From the NCBI GenBank assembly GCA_934047225.1, contig OW203997.1, positions 3,954,417 through 4,018,416 on the forward strand: DNA of 64,000 bases, written 5' to 3'. Position numbers and translations under genes: made by a program. Every line of letters begins with the position of its first letter. The first letter of the stretch is position 1. The notes beneath the pieces were generated by a model. It saw only the letters and a program-made list of their open reading frames with translations, ran no database searches and was not told the DNA's origin. Below are positions 49,146-59,199 of the stretch, one piece after another. The DNA is from Ypsolopha sequella (lineage: Eukaryota > Arthropoda > Insecta > Lepidoptera > Ypsolophidae).

Positions 49146-50140
49146 AAAGAAAATCAAAACAAAAATATTATCAAATATCATGATGGTTTATACAGACAAA
49201 ATAAGTTAAGGTATAATGATAGACTTCGATACTGTTCTATAGGTAGATACTAATTAAAGTAAGGCTGACAAGTAGGTTAATATGTCACAGGTCTCTATTG
49301 AGGTGATTCAGTGTGTTTTTAAAGATCAATTCCATTGTTGCATATTGGATACTTACTTAAGCTTCAAAATTGCTTATACCTATTAGAAGGAGAAAGTTAA
49401 AAGAGCAAAAAAGATTTTTGCAAGCACAATCTGAAATTAAACAGCTTATAACGGTACGCCAAGCATTAAAATCTCATTTATAAATAGTGATGATTCAGCG
49501 AATGTATTGAATTTTAATATTAAAATATTCGCAAATAGCGATTTGAATTATAATGGTGGTAATAATATCATTGATGTCAAATCAAGGTCCGATATTCCTT
49601 TTAGTATTGTGAAGTCATCAGCAAATGACATTTAAGACAGCTTCTATTTGAAAATCATTCATGGGAATGATAACTGTGCTCTTGAAAATAGTACAGTGCG
49701 CGCTCTAAAATAAAGGTCAAAGTTCATATTAAAAAAAATCTCATGTCAATATGGAGTCTTCATTTTGAAATTGATGATTTTTAAAAGATCTTTAAAAGAA
49801 AAACAGTTCGAGTGAAACTATTTTATTTTAGTAAACTCTAACAGAAAATGGCGCAAAATACATAAAGAAGTGAACAAAACTACAAAATGCGTGGATTACA
49901 CTAGAAAGCCTCAACCCATTACACGTACATTGTTGCATGGAGTGAGTGCTGTTAATACTCAGATAGTACACAATGGACCGTTAGCTTTATGGCTAAGCCA
50001 CGGACATGTGTGGTTCTATTGGTAAAGATGCGAGTGTAAAGAAGCTTTATTTATTTTCCGTGGGCTTAGTGTTGTACCCTGTGGTACATACGACATTGAG
50101 ACATTTTGACATTGATACTCTGAAATAGTGGGGCAAAAAA
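49146..50140. other. No recognised feature
   Basis: AT-rich sequence with nothing supportable. Confidence 0.35.
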
Positions 50141-50361
50141 GCCTAATCAAATTGTTTACCTTCTAATTTGATTGGCACCCGAATATGGGCTAAATAAGAA
50201 TAATAATAAGATGAAAAATGAAAAATAAAAATATATTTATTTAACACATGAGTTTTTACATTACATACGTAGAACAATGGTCCCCACACTAAGCCAAACT
50301 TGTCCTGCGGGGGCCGTGACAATATAATTACCAGAAGATGATTTCGTTTACTAACATGCAT
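50141..50361 (-). repeat. Possible retroelement 3' end
   Basis: On the minus strand, CGGCCCCCGCAGGACAAGTTTGGC … GTTAAATAAATATA reads like the last codons and polyadenylation region of a moth retroelement. The open frame has no recognised catalytic domain. Confidence 0.3.
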
Positions 50362-50524
50362 TTCATTAGAAACAAATAATTAAAACATAAATATAAATGA
50401 AATGAAATGAAATTACTCTAAATTACAAAATGTGATATTTATTATGCAATGAATTACATAAAAACAAAAACATAAATACTACTAAAACTACTACAAAATC
50501 ATACATGGAAATTATTGTTTTAAG

Positions 50525-50610
50525 AGGTATGTTACCATCAGCCTAGTTCGTCCACTGCTGGATATAAGCCTTTCCAGGACTTTGCCACAACCGGTGGTCA
50601 TCCTGGAAGA
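50525..50610 (-). repeat. LINE tail fragment (… atatccagcagtggacg)
   Basis: On the minus strand, GGCTTATATCCAGCAGTGGACG is a phrase repeatedly seen at the C-terminal end of insect LINE ORFs. Only about 80 bp is preserved. Confidence 0.45.
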
Positions 50611-50955
50611 ATTGAATTGATATGTACTATGTATGTACTTCTTGCATTTAGTTTTCTGTTTAATTTAATCGATTTAACAAAAAACACTTTTTGTCTCTTT
50701 CTCTTGTTGTTCATGGCCAAATGTAAAACTCTACATTCGTGAGTTGGCATTTCTTTAATACTTAACCGTTTGATACCGTTTAAGTACTTAAAAGCCCTTT
50801 AAAATGTCACTTTAGATACGAGAGTCATGACTGCAAAAAAATGTGATACTAAATTATGTGAATGTGTCACTACACGGTTTTAAAATTGTATAATATTAGC
50901 ATAGTTATTTTGTCACTGTTAGAAAATAATGTTTGTACGATATTATTTATGACAG

Positions 50956-51041
50956 CATTATGCGTTACTGATGTTAAAACTCACATGGACGTTGGTGATT
51001 CCGGACGTAAAATCAGTCTTTCTTCATCGCCACCTCAAAAT
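50956..51041 (+). CDS. Candidate internal exon of an unidentified host gene
   Basis: An 86 bp segment with a T-rich tract and GACAG acceptor ending at 50955 and a GTAAGA donor at 51042. After two bases completing a codon it reads 28 codons (LCVTDVKTHMDVGDSGRKIS then LSSSPPQN) and leaves in phase 0. It is visibly less AT-biased than its surroundings (GGACGTTGGTGATTCCGGACG). The product is not recognised; the Ser/Pro-rich end suggests a disordered linker. A second frame (phase 0 in, phase 2 out) is also open, which lowers confidence. No adjacent exon is identified. Confidence 0.35.
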
Positions 51042-51939
51042 GTAAGATAAAATGTGATTTTTCATGAATTGGGTTCCTAATACTTACAAACTACTATAAG
51101 ACGCACTAAATCTTGCCAAACCAAATATTACGATGCCTCTACATCTGATGATAGGTTTTAAATTTACATAAAAGTAGTAGGTATTTAATTAGTTATATTG
51201 AAATAACGTCAGCCACTTCGAAGGTAAAATCAATACAAGAAGACCATTGTTAGGTGAAACAAATTAAGGTCAAAGCAGTAAAATCAGCAAGGTCAATGTT
51301 TAGTTTTAAATAAGAACAAAACATTGGTTGTTTTCACCGAAATTCTCGTTTCCTGAGATATTTTTTCCATCAGGATTTTCGATTAAAAATCCATCAATTT
51401 CCTTTTCTTTTTAGAGCGATTAAAACATTTTATCTAACGTTTTATAAATTGGTTTTCGAAAGTCTAAAAAAGCAGGATTTATAATAGCCTTACTTATGTT
51501 TGAAAAAGTAATTTACATTTTCGATAAATTTATTTATATAAGCCGATGTTTTAATTTATTATAATAAATTATAGCTTTATCTTTCAATGTTTTCTTGGCT
51601 TAAGGGTAGTTTTTCTACTTTAATTGTTTTAGATGTAATACTTCTGTTATACATACATCAAAGAATATTTATAACTTTTTCTACATGACGGGTTTCATCT
51701 CAATCATCTTTATCGTCACTTTCATTACTGACCTAGAGTGTTGTCTTGTACAGATGTCAAAACATCAATGATTTATCGACTCCAAACATTTTCACGTGAA
51801 GAAAAATCATTTTATTTCTCGTAGCGTTGTTTACTGAGATGATTGCCGCAATTATCTGGTCAAGCAAATGGCCGGCCGTATTTTATAGGCCGTTTCACTT
51901 GACGCACAAATTGGCCTGTGTCATGTCACTTGCTTTAGA
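51042..51939. other. No recognised feature
   Basis: AT-rich sequence that would be intronic if the preceding exon is real. Confidence 0.35.
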
Positions 51940-52186
51940 TTAGGTCGACACGTGCATTTGGTCATTAATGTTAAATGTCGTCCTTGCTTTTGGTAAGTGC
52001 TTTTGGTCAACCAACTGTAACGAGTAACTGTACATTACTGATCGTTTTTTTGTATCTCTGATTCCTTTATTTTCTTTATTCTTGCAAATAAGCTTTGTTG
52101 ATGTGCCATTGTTATTGTTCCTTAGATATATATTTTTTTCATCTATATCAGAATGTTTAGAAATTTTTAGAATTTCTATTTGTGTT
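51940..52186 (-). CDS. Candidate terminal exon (unidentified)
   Basis: On the minus strand GGTTTTATTTTATTGTCAG is a good acceptor, followed by an 81-codon frame (TQIEILKISKHSDIDEKN… ending NINDQMHVST) to TAA at 51940. It is rich in Lys and Asn, as chance frames in AT-rich DNA also are. Not recognised, and no partner exon was found. Confidence 0.18.
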
Positions 52187-52664
52187 TCTGACAATAAAAT
52201 AAAACCTTCTTGAATTATTATGAGATATTACATATACTTACAATTTTCCTATTAATGTAATAACACCTTTACGACAAAACGTTTATTACCTTATGACGTC
52301 ACTTTTTACACGTACGTCGTACGTAGGTAGTTCACGTATTATGAAATGTCGCATGAACATATTGGGTCCGGCGCCATCCTCTGACTCATACTCTATGCAG
52401 GTCAGGTGGTTGTTTGCACTAATATGGACTTAATGGCCTTGTTTTAAGAGCTAAAGTATGATGTAAGGAAACGGGCCTTATCACACCTATATGAATCAGT
52501 AAAGATGTAAAGGGAGTACGGAAGTTGATATCCTTTGAATAGAATACATCTGTTGTAGATTTTTCGCTTGATGCTTTTCGCAAAATTTGAAGTTAATTCT
52601 AAAGTAAAATTTATGATCAAGTAAAAAAGTTATTAGCTTACTTGAGAATATTAACTATTACTAC
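52187..52664. other. No recognised feature
   Basis: Nothing supportable. Confidence 0.35.
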
Positions 52665-53120
52665 TTAAGGCGCTTAATATCGCCAAATAGGTACTTTCTA
52701 AAGCCTACTCCTCTATTATGGCGAAACCAAAAATATTTAAAAATGCATTATGGATTATCAACTCTTTGAAAACAAATGCAACATTTTTCTTAATCGTACC
52801 ACCAAAACTTCTACATGAAAAATTGTTTTAACTGAATGGTGTTTTTTGGCTTGAATTCCTTACTGCTCCTAAGCGGCTTTTTTGATTTAATTCATTTAAA
52901 CTTGATAGCTATAAACATAACATAGGATTATTCAATCGAACAATAACGTCCATGTGAAAAGTATTATTTTCTCCTATTTCGCCATATCAAGGACACAGCG
53001 AGCGTCTCGTAACAGCCACCACGCATTGTGCGCTGATATGAACGTTATTTCAATGTCATTTCCGTCCATATTCGTACAGAAAAACATCGAGCTGCTAATT
53101 TGGCGACGGTAATCGCCTTA
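52665..53120 (+). mobile_element. TTAA MITE, family 2, copy C (uninterrupted)
   Basis: 456 bp, starting TTAAGGCGCTTAATATCGCC and ending TTTGGCGACGGTAATCGCCTTAT. The left TTAA is intact and the right one has changed to TTAT. It is the reference copy that shows what A (9334-12676) and B (14973-15952) looked like before their insertions. Non-coding. Confidence 0.7.
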
Positions 53121-53960
53121 TACAAGCTCCCGATGCCCGTGACTGGAAGTAGGAACGCACTGCTTGGCTGTCGTGTGAATCGTTCGCTACACTCACGCAC
53201 ACACACAAAAGTGTACGGACAGGCTGGGGTTCGTAGTAGTAAGGCAGGTAATTTAATCTGTTCGGTTGTATTGAGTGCCGGGGGTCTGGTTCCGTACTAC
53301 GTAGGTAAAGAAGGCTATGGTACTACACTTAAAGAATTTTACTTCAATCTTCATTTATGTACGAGTATTACTAATACTATGTACTACTCATAGTTGATTA
53401 CGTTTTTAAAATAATGTTGACTTTTCACTAATTGTCTTTTGCATTTTTTATAAAATTTGTAGAAAAAGCTATAATGCTTGTATTGAGTGAGTGGTTTGCT
53501 TGGTCTATGCTCTCGTCCCGGCTGTGATAAATGATAATTTACAATATAAACTCATCACATTAAAAACTCATCTATTTTAAACTTGCCTTTATTTTATAGC
53601 TATTGATATATAGGTATTAACTCAAATAAATTGTCAGACACATTGTACCTTTTAGTCCGTTTTAAAAACGTGATACATTTTTTAACAAGGATTCAGCTTA
53701 AATTCGGCTACTTCTCGAAGTCACACGCCTTTTCCACCGGAAACAATGGTTGTATTTGTTTTTCTAAAGTTATCTTTATTTTTGTTGTTTTTTTTTACTT
53801 GTATGAAAGCTCAATACCAATGATATCATTAAAACCTCATGGTTACCCTTAATTTAAAAATTGTAATGATAGAAGCAATTTTTATTTTTGAAAATTTTTA
53901 TGTACTTGAAGATTATTCCGTGTTTTTTTGGTGGAACAAAGTGTTTTGTATTTGTATATA
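53121..53960. other. No recognised feature
   Basis: AT-rich. The open frames are not supported as genes. Confidence 0.35.
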
Positions 53961-54156
53961 GCGGCGGTAGCTCAGGGGTAGAACAGTAGCCTCTCAATCT
54001 TAAGATTCTTAAGATACAGGTTCAATCTCCGGTCAGGCATGCACCGGTGAGTTTTTCGGAATTTATGTACAAAGTATTTGTTGTTACCATCGTAAGGAAA
54101 CCTGCTTGCCCTAAAAAGCGTGTATTTGTGCACGAAATACGGCGATAGGGCTCACC

Positions 54157-54270
54157 TAGAGAATACAATCCCGGGATCCCAAATCTCGGGATCCCGGGAT
54201 CCCGACCGTTTTCTGGCCTCGAAAATCCCGGGACTGTACTTGGCTAATCTCGGGATTTTCGGGATTGCCA
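54157..54270. promoter_or_regulatory. hAT left terminus: inverted repeat and subterminal CCCGGG motifs
   Basis: After the 17 bp terminal repeat come clustered palindromic or half-palindromic motifs: AATCCCGGGATCCC, CTCGGGATCCCGGGATCCCG, AATCCCGGGA, CTCGGGATTTTCGGGATT. In hAT elements, subterminal repeats of this kind bind the transposase; here that role is inferred. Confidence 0.7.
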
Positions 54271-54571
54271 CAAACAAGTCTAGTTTGTATTCCGTAGTCC
54301 GTTGCGTCTTGAAAATAACCTTGCCTAGATTATTTTAATACATTACGACAAAAAGCAACTCGTACAATACGTAGGTACCCACTATTTACTACACAGGTAC
54401 AGTCCTAATAATATGTTTGTCGTAGAACTTAGAAGGGACTTCCCCACTCGGAATACGTTAATACAATACTCTTAAGGTAATTCCCCAACGGACCAACAGG
54501 GGAATCACCCGATCATCTCATATCATAATATTGTTGCGGGTATTTCCCGTCGGGGATTCCCTGTACGAAAG

Positions 54572-54579
54572 TATAAATA
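54572..54579 (+). promoter_or_regulatory. TATA box of hAT transposase, copy 1
   Basis: TATAAATA lies 107 bp upstream of the ATG, in the 529 bp leader between the element's end and the gene. It would place transcription start near 54603. Confidence 0.5.
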
Positions 54580-54685
54580 TGCAAATCAGGTTTTATTTTT
54601 TTCATTTATTGTTCTGTCAGTGACGGGTTACGTAGGCTACGCCATTAAAATTTAAAAGTCAATTATCTGAAATTAAGTATATCAA

Positions 54686-56683
54686 ATGGCGGGAGACTTT
54701 GTTAAACATAAAAAAGACAGTGATACGACGTCAGTGTGGAGTTATTATTTAGTTGCGAAGGACGGGAATAGTGCTAAATGTAAGCGATGCCCAGCCATCC
54801 TCAAGACTTTGGGTGGATCAACTAAGGGATTACATACACATTTGTTATCAAAACATAATATCAAGGTTATATCAGCTTCAACAAGTCAAGATTCTGAAAA
54901 TCTGAACACAGCACCGCCGCCAGCCAAGCGAAAGTTAGATGATTATTTTACTAAAAGTGCCGACGATAGCCTGGATGATATCTTGGCAAGAATGATTGCA
55001 TTAGATGGATTTCCATTCAGTGTATTCATAACCTCAGATGATTTGAGAAAATTGCTCTTAGCAAAATACACGGATTTACCAAAGTCAGCCGTCACTGTTC
55101 GAAAACGTGTTATGAATTACAGTGAAAAAATCAGAAAGCAAGTAACTGCAGAATTACAACATTTGAAAAGTGCAGGTGAAAGATTTAGTCTTTCTTTCGA
55201 CGAGTGGACTTCAACTTCCAATAAACGATACATGGCGGTCAACGTTCATTCATATAAAAAATTTTGGAACTTAGGACTTGTTCCTATTTACGGAAGTATG
55301 ACAGCTGAAAATTGTCTTCGTATATTGCAAGAGCGTCTAAGTAAATTTGACATTTCCCTAGAAACTGACATCGTGGCTATTGTAACCGATGGACCAAATG
55401 TTATGATAAAGGTGGGGTGGCTTGTTTGCACTGAACAACAACTGTGTCTCGCACATGGTATCAATTTGGCGGTCTGTGATGTGCTTTATGAAAAACATAA
55501 TAATTTGCAAGATAGCCCTACCTCAGATGATAGTATAATTGAACCAGCTGTGAATGTTGATTATATGGACGACAGCGATGATGAACACCATTTAGAAGAC
55601 TTAGACTGTCCAGAATCAGGTTTAATCGTAATGTCACAAAATGATCTTGCGCCAGAACACGTACCAGAGTTAACACAATATGAAAATATTAATGAGCTGA
55701 TAAAGAAAATCCGCAAAGTTGTAGTGTATTTCAAAAGATCTCCGTTGAAAAATGAAACAGTACTTCAAAAATATGTGAAAATTGAACATGGAAAAGAGCT
55801 GTCACTTCTTTTGGACTGTAAAACCAGGTGGAATAGTCTTTTAACAATGCTGGAGCGATTTTATCTTTTAAAAGCATGCATTCAAAAAGCTCTTATAGAT
55901 CTCAATCATCCAATTCGTTTAGAAGATGTTGATTTTGAATTGGTAAATAAAATTGTTGATGTGCTGACCCCAATTAAATTGACAGTAGAAGCAATCTGTC
56001 GGCGAGATGCTAATTTATGCACAGCTGATGCCGCTCTGAAATTTCTTATAAAACAACTGTCTAGCAAAAACTCAGCACTTGCCAAAAAAATTAAAACATC
56101 CTTAGTGGAACGTATAAAGCAACGACGAAGTGATGATTTAACTGGCGTGTTAAATTATTTACAAAATCCACGAATGGATGATGAAAATCAGTTATTATCG
56201 GATTTGGAATGGCACGACTTATTTCCAGTTCCGACACAGGCTTTAGTGAGGAAGCAAATAAAGAGTATTGTTAAAAGACTTAATAGTCGAGATAACACGG
56301 AAGAAGAAGCAAGGTCAGGATCACAAACAGATGATGAGCTAAGGTCAGAAACCTCCCAACCCCAATTGACATTAAAGGAAAAGTTACAGCTGGAAATTAA
56401 CAAGAGTATGAAATCCCCAGATCCTGAAGTACAAGTACAAAATGAATTGGGGTTGGCAAATAGTATTAGACGTGAAATGAGCCTGTTCGAAAATGGAGGA
56501 GTTCGTGGATATCACTTAGAAACAGCATATAAGTATCTATTGTCTATTCCTCCAACCAGCGTAGAACCTGAACGAGCGTTTTCAGCTGCTGCTTATGTTG
56601 GCAATAAACTACGAAGCAGGCTCGGAAGTCAAACATTGGATGCTTTGATATTTCTGCGACTATATTTTCGAAATTCTAAATAG
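54686..56683 (+). CDS. hAT-family transposase, copy 1
   Basis: 665 residues, ATG to TAG, no intron. It would cut the element out and reinsert it by DDE chemistry in the nucleus. An N-terminal BED zinc finger spans about residues 16-60, with C32-x2-C35 and H52-x4-H57 plus W18. PPPAKRKLDD at 77-86 looks like a nuclear localisation signal. The RNase-H-like core has D172 (SFDEWTS) and D235 (VTDGPNVM); the hAT CxxH motif is C254-H257 (CLAH), and TRWNS at 380-384 carries the conserved W382. A strongly acidic insert covers about 291-306. The C-terminal block SVEPERAFS (E629, probable third catalytic acid) and LDALIFLRLYF form the dimerisation region. Length is normal for hAT. Every key residue looks present. 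The minus-strand frame at 56188-56403 is a shadow. Confidence 0.95.
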   Translation: MAGDFVKHKKDSDTTSVWSYYLVAKDGNSAKCKRCPAILKTLGGSTKGLHTHLLSKHNIKVISASTSQDSENLNTAPPPAKRKLDDYFTKSADDSLDDILARMIALDGFPFSVFITSDDLRKLLLAKYTDLPKSAVTVRKRVMNYSEKIRKQVTAELQHLKSAGERFSLSFDEWTSTSNKRYMAVNVHSYKKFWNLGLVPIYGSMTAENCLRILQERLSKFDISLETDIVAIVTDGPNVMIKVGWLVCTEQQLCLAHGINLAVCDVLYEKHNNLQDSPTSDDSIIEPAVNVDYMDDSDDEHHLEDLDCPESGLIVMSQNDLAPEHVPELTQYENINELIKKIRKVVVYFKRSPLKNETVLQKYVKIEHGKELSLLLDCKTRWNSLLTMLERFYLLKACIQKALIDLNHPIRLEDVDFELVNKIVDVLTPIKLTVEAICRRDANLCTADAALKFLIKQLSSKNSALAKKIKTSLVERIKQRRSDDLTGVLNYLQNPRMDDENQLLSDLEWHDLFPVPTQALVRKQIKSIVKRLNSRDNTEEEARSGSQTDDELRSETSQPQLTLKEKLQLEINKSMKSPDPEVQVQNELGLANSIRREMSLFENGGVRGYHLETAYKYLLSIPPTSVEPERAFSAAAYVGNKLRSRLGSQTLDALIFLRLYFRNSK

Positions 56684-56844
56684 TTATTTTGTGCTGTTTT
56701 TTAATTTCTTGCAAAAGTATTGTATTTTTTGGTTTGTGTTTTTTCTTTTCTTATTATTGTTCTGATTTGTGTTGTGCAAAGACATTAAAGACATTTTTTT
56801 TTATTACTCGTTTTTTTAAATTTTAGCTCAATTAGAAACCACAT

Positions 56845-56939
56845 AGTCTAATCCCGGGATAGGCCCGGGATCCCGGGAAAAGGCTTCAAAAATCCCGTAA
56901 GCCCGGGATTGAAAAACATGCTCGGGATTGTATTCTCTA
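56845..56939. promoter_or_regulatory. hAT right terminus, copy 1
   Basis: Read inward from the end: the terminal repeat TAGAGAATACAATCCCG, then AATCCCGGGCTTACGGGATT, then CCCGGGATCCCGGGCC and ATCCCGGGATT. The motif mirrors the left terminus, but spacing differs, giving asymmetric ends. Confidence 0.7.
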
Positions 56940-57065
56940 GGCTCACCTCACCACCCATCACGGTGGGACGTAATACTCATCGGTGAAACGCAGATGTACT
57001 GAGTTTATGGACTGTGACTTGCATTTCGCAGTTCACACTCGGAACACCTCGGGGATTTATATATA

Positions 57066-57889
57066 TATTTTTTGTATTATTACACTCATACGCACTTGTA
57101 TTAACTTGTATTAACTGGTCAAATGAACGGTTTGGTTACAAATACTTTTCAGTGAACTTTCGCCTTCAGCTAAAGGCTGAGAAATGAGGTTGTTGATCTA
57201 AGTGGGTAGTTAAAACTTTTCCTTTTACTATCGTAGGTTGCTATATACGTTGCGTTGGATGATTAACCGAATAACTATGTCACAAATTTAAACTGTTTTG
57301 TTATTTATAGATCAATATAGCAAAATGTATTAAAACATTTACCAACAGAATATATATTTATTTACATAGTAGATATTTATGTGGGTTTAGAGAAAAAGCA
57401 AGTCATACGAGAGAGACCATGAAAAAAGGTAAACTAAAGCTAATAAATAAAAAGAAGCCAAATATACCTAGGTAAAAAACATAGAAAACATATAGAAAAC
57501 ATCAAAACACAACTGCCGTAGAGTATGCAAAAAATAGACAACGCAAAAAAAGCAGCTCTGTCAGTAAATGGCTTTAGAGCCGTGTGGTCTGTAGCCGGAG
57601 GCTGTGGCGGTCAATAGTGGTTCTTTACTGCTGACCAAGACACTTGGGCAGATCTTCATGACTTTAGAAAAAGGGTGCTTTTTGAATGGTTTTAAGGTCT
57701 TATTTTGTTGGCAGGTTGGTACTTGATGGATAGAGATTGTGCTTGTAGACCCTACATGGTTGAATAAGTTAAGATGTTTTTGTTTGGGCTCTTGAGGCGA
57801 AATTTGGTTCAAGCGTCACACGTAGGTTTAAGAGGGTGATATTGAAATGAAAACTAACAGTTAAATTCTAGTTCTGCTTTCTTTTTCAG
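57066..57889. other. No recognised gene; one minus-strand open frame
   Basis: AT-rich, with a GC-richer patch at 57555-57810. There the minus strand is open for 83 codons (…STSTISIHQVPTCQQNK… ending ASGYRPHGSKAIY). It has no recognised motif and could be part of an interspersed repeat. Confidence 0.3.
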
Positions 57890-58008
57890 TGGAACTACCC
57901 AAAAACACACTCAGTAATTATGAAACCATAAAAACCGCTGCCAAATATTTAGCCTTGTCAAAAGAAGAGAAAGTGGTGTTAATTCAATTTGAAACGGTTA
58001 AGTATTAA
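57890..58008 (+). CDS. Candidate exon of an unidentified host gene
   Basis: A strong polypyrimidine tract and acceptor (TTCTGCTTTCTTTTTCAG) end at 57889. After two bases completing a codon the frame reads ELPKNTLSNYETIKTAAKYL then ALSKEEKVVLIQFET. It either splices at GTTAAG (57997, phase 0) or continues VKY to TAA at 58006-58008 as a terminal exon. The composition is that of a soluble helical protein, unlike the hydrophobic or Lys/Asn-only chance frames nearby. The protein is not recognised. Confidence 0.35.
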
Positions 58009-58630
58009 AATCCAAGATATTCAAGACTTAATGACTTAAACTTTAATTCTAGAAGTGCTAAAGTTAATTTCACAAAATTAATTTGCAATAACAATATTTT
58101 CGATAGTTTAGGTGCCATAAACTGGAATTAGGTTACACGAATTCGTAATTACGTTTTTTTATTACTCTATATTATTCAGACGATTTTTTTGTTTACCGTA
58201 ATTTCACAGTCTGCGTGTCTGCGGTCTTGGGTGAATCATCTCATCTCATTTAACGACTCACCAACATTTTAAGGCATTTTTAGGGTTCCGTAGTCAGAAA
58301 TGAGAAAAATAAACCATTATGGCGTGACTCATGTGTCCGTCCGTATATTTATATGTCAAAGCCACTTTTTTCTGAAACGGGTGAAACAATCAGCTTGAAA
58401 TTTAGATCATAGTCTAAAGCTTACTTGCTAACAAGTTCAGGGTCGAGGCGTCTTTGCCTCAAAAAGTTTATTTCTAAGGAGGCCAAAGTTTGATGGTGCA
58501 AAAAATATTATGTACTTTATCCCTAGCAAGTAGAATATCAATCATATATTCTTATAGACAAGGAGTTACTTGAACAATCTTGATTTTTTTGTTGTCTATT
58601 CTTGTGTTCTTTAATTTACCTGAAAGCATG
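58009..58630. other. No recognised gene; ggttccgta-type fragment
   Basis: TTTTTAGGGTTCCGTAGTCAGAA near 58280, followed by TGTCCGTCCGT, is a degenerate relative of the repeat at 2931. Otherwise nothing. Confidence 0.4.
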
Positions 58631-59054
58631 TTAAGGCGATATGCGAAAATAATACGGGTCTTTCTTTTCTGTGTATTTCATGAAATACTCGGAAAAATAT
58701 AATCAGTTTCTGGTATATGCATTTTGACTACATAATCTAGGGTTTTGGAATTGGAAAACATGTTTGGATAAATTTTCCTCGATAGAAATAATTGTTGAAA
58801 TGAGATCTTCAAACACACTTTTTCTCCTCGTTTGACGAATAGGAGCCATATACAGAACTCGAATATATTTTATTAGGTGTGTTTTAACAATATCTAGAGA
58901 TTTGATATTTGAAATTTTGCTAGCTATTTTAGTTTTTTTATAAAATTTATAAAACTAACACTTTTTGCTTTCGCCCTGAATCCGCTCCTCTCGCACTGAG
59001 CGTGTTTTCGCTTGGAGTGACAGGGACAAAAATAAAATTCGCATAGCCTTTTAA
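58631..59054 (+). mobile_element. TTAA MITE, family 1, copy 3
   Basis: TTAA at 58631-58634 and 59051-59054; begins TTAAGGCGATATGCG, ends TTCGCATAGCCTTTTAA. Colinear with the copies at 1908 and 37327 over about 420 bp. Non-coding. Confidence 0.75.
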
Positions 59055-59199
59055 GCATGTGAATATAGCGTTTTGTAACTATTTATAAAATTTATAATTA
59101 AAAGATTCAACGTTCACGTATACGGAACTCTCTGTTCATGAACCAAACTCGGACTTGCCCCGTTTTTACATGGCAACAGACTTATAATTGCGATAACAT

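Larger units (their letters stand above)
54157..56939 (+). mobile_element. hAT transposon, copy 1, intact, 2783 bp
   Basis: Ends TAGAGAATACAATCCCG (54157-54173) and its inverted copy (56923-56939), flanked by the perfect 8 bp duplication GGCTCACC (54149-54156 and 56940-56947). Both subterminal regions are crowded with ATCCCGGGAT-type motifs. It carries one intronless transposase gene with its own TATA box. Its length and sampled non-coding sequence match copy 2 at 60042-62824. All features of an autonomous element are present. Confidence 0.95.
53961..57065 (+). mobile_element. tRNA-derived SINE split by hAT copy 1
   Basis: The tRNA-like head (GCGGCGGTAGCTCAGGGGTA) has an A box, TAGCTCAGGGG, at 53968-53978 and a B box, GGTTCAATCTC, at 54019-54029. 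The body continues (GCACCGGTGAGTTTTTCGGA) to GGCTCACC at 54149-54156 and resumes at 56940 (CTCACCACCCATCACGGTGG … GTGAAACGCAG). The SINE at 16501 shows the same order of blocks. The 3' limit is uncertain. Confidence 0.7.

Noticed and set aside
53961..54035. Functional tRNA gene
   Set aside because: A and B boxes are present, but the acceptor and D arms do not pair properly and the segment continues into a SINE body.
56188..56403. Minus-strand 71-codon frame inside the hAT transposase (and its twin at 60578-60793)
   Set aside because: It is antisense to a well-supported coding region and exists only because the coding strand is constrained.
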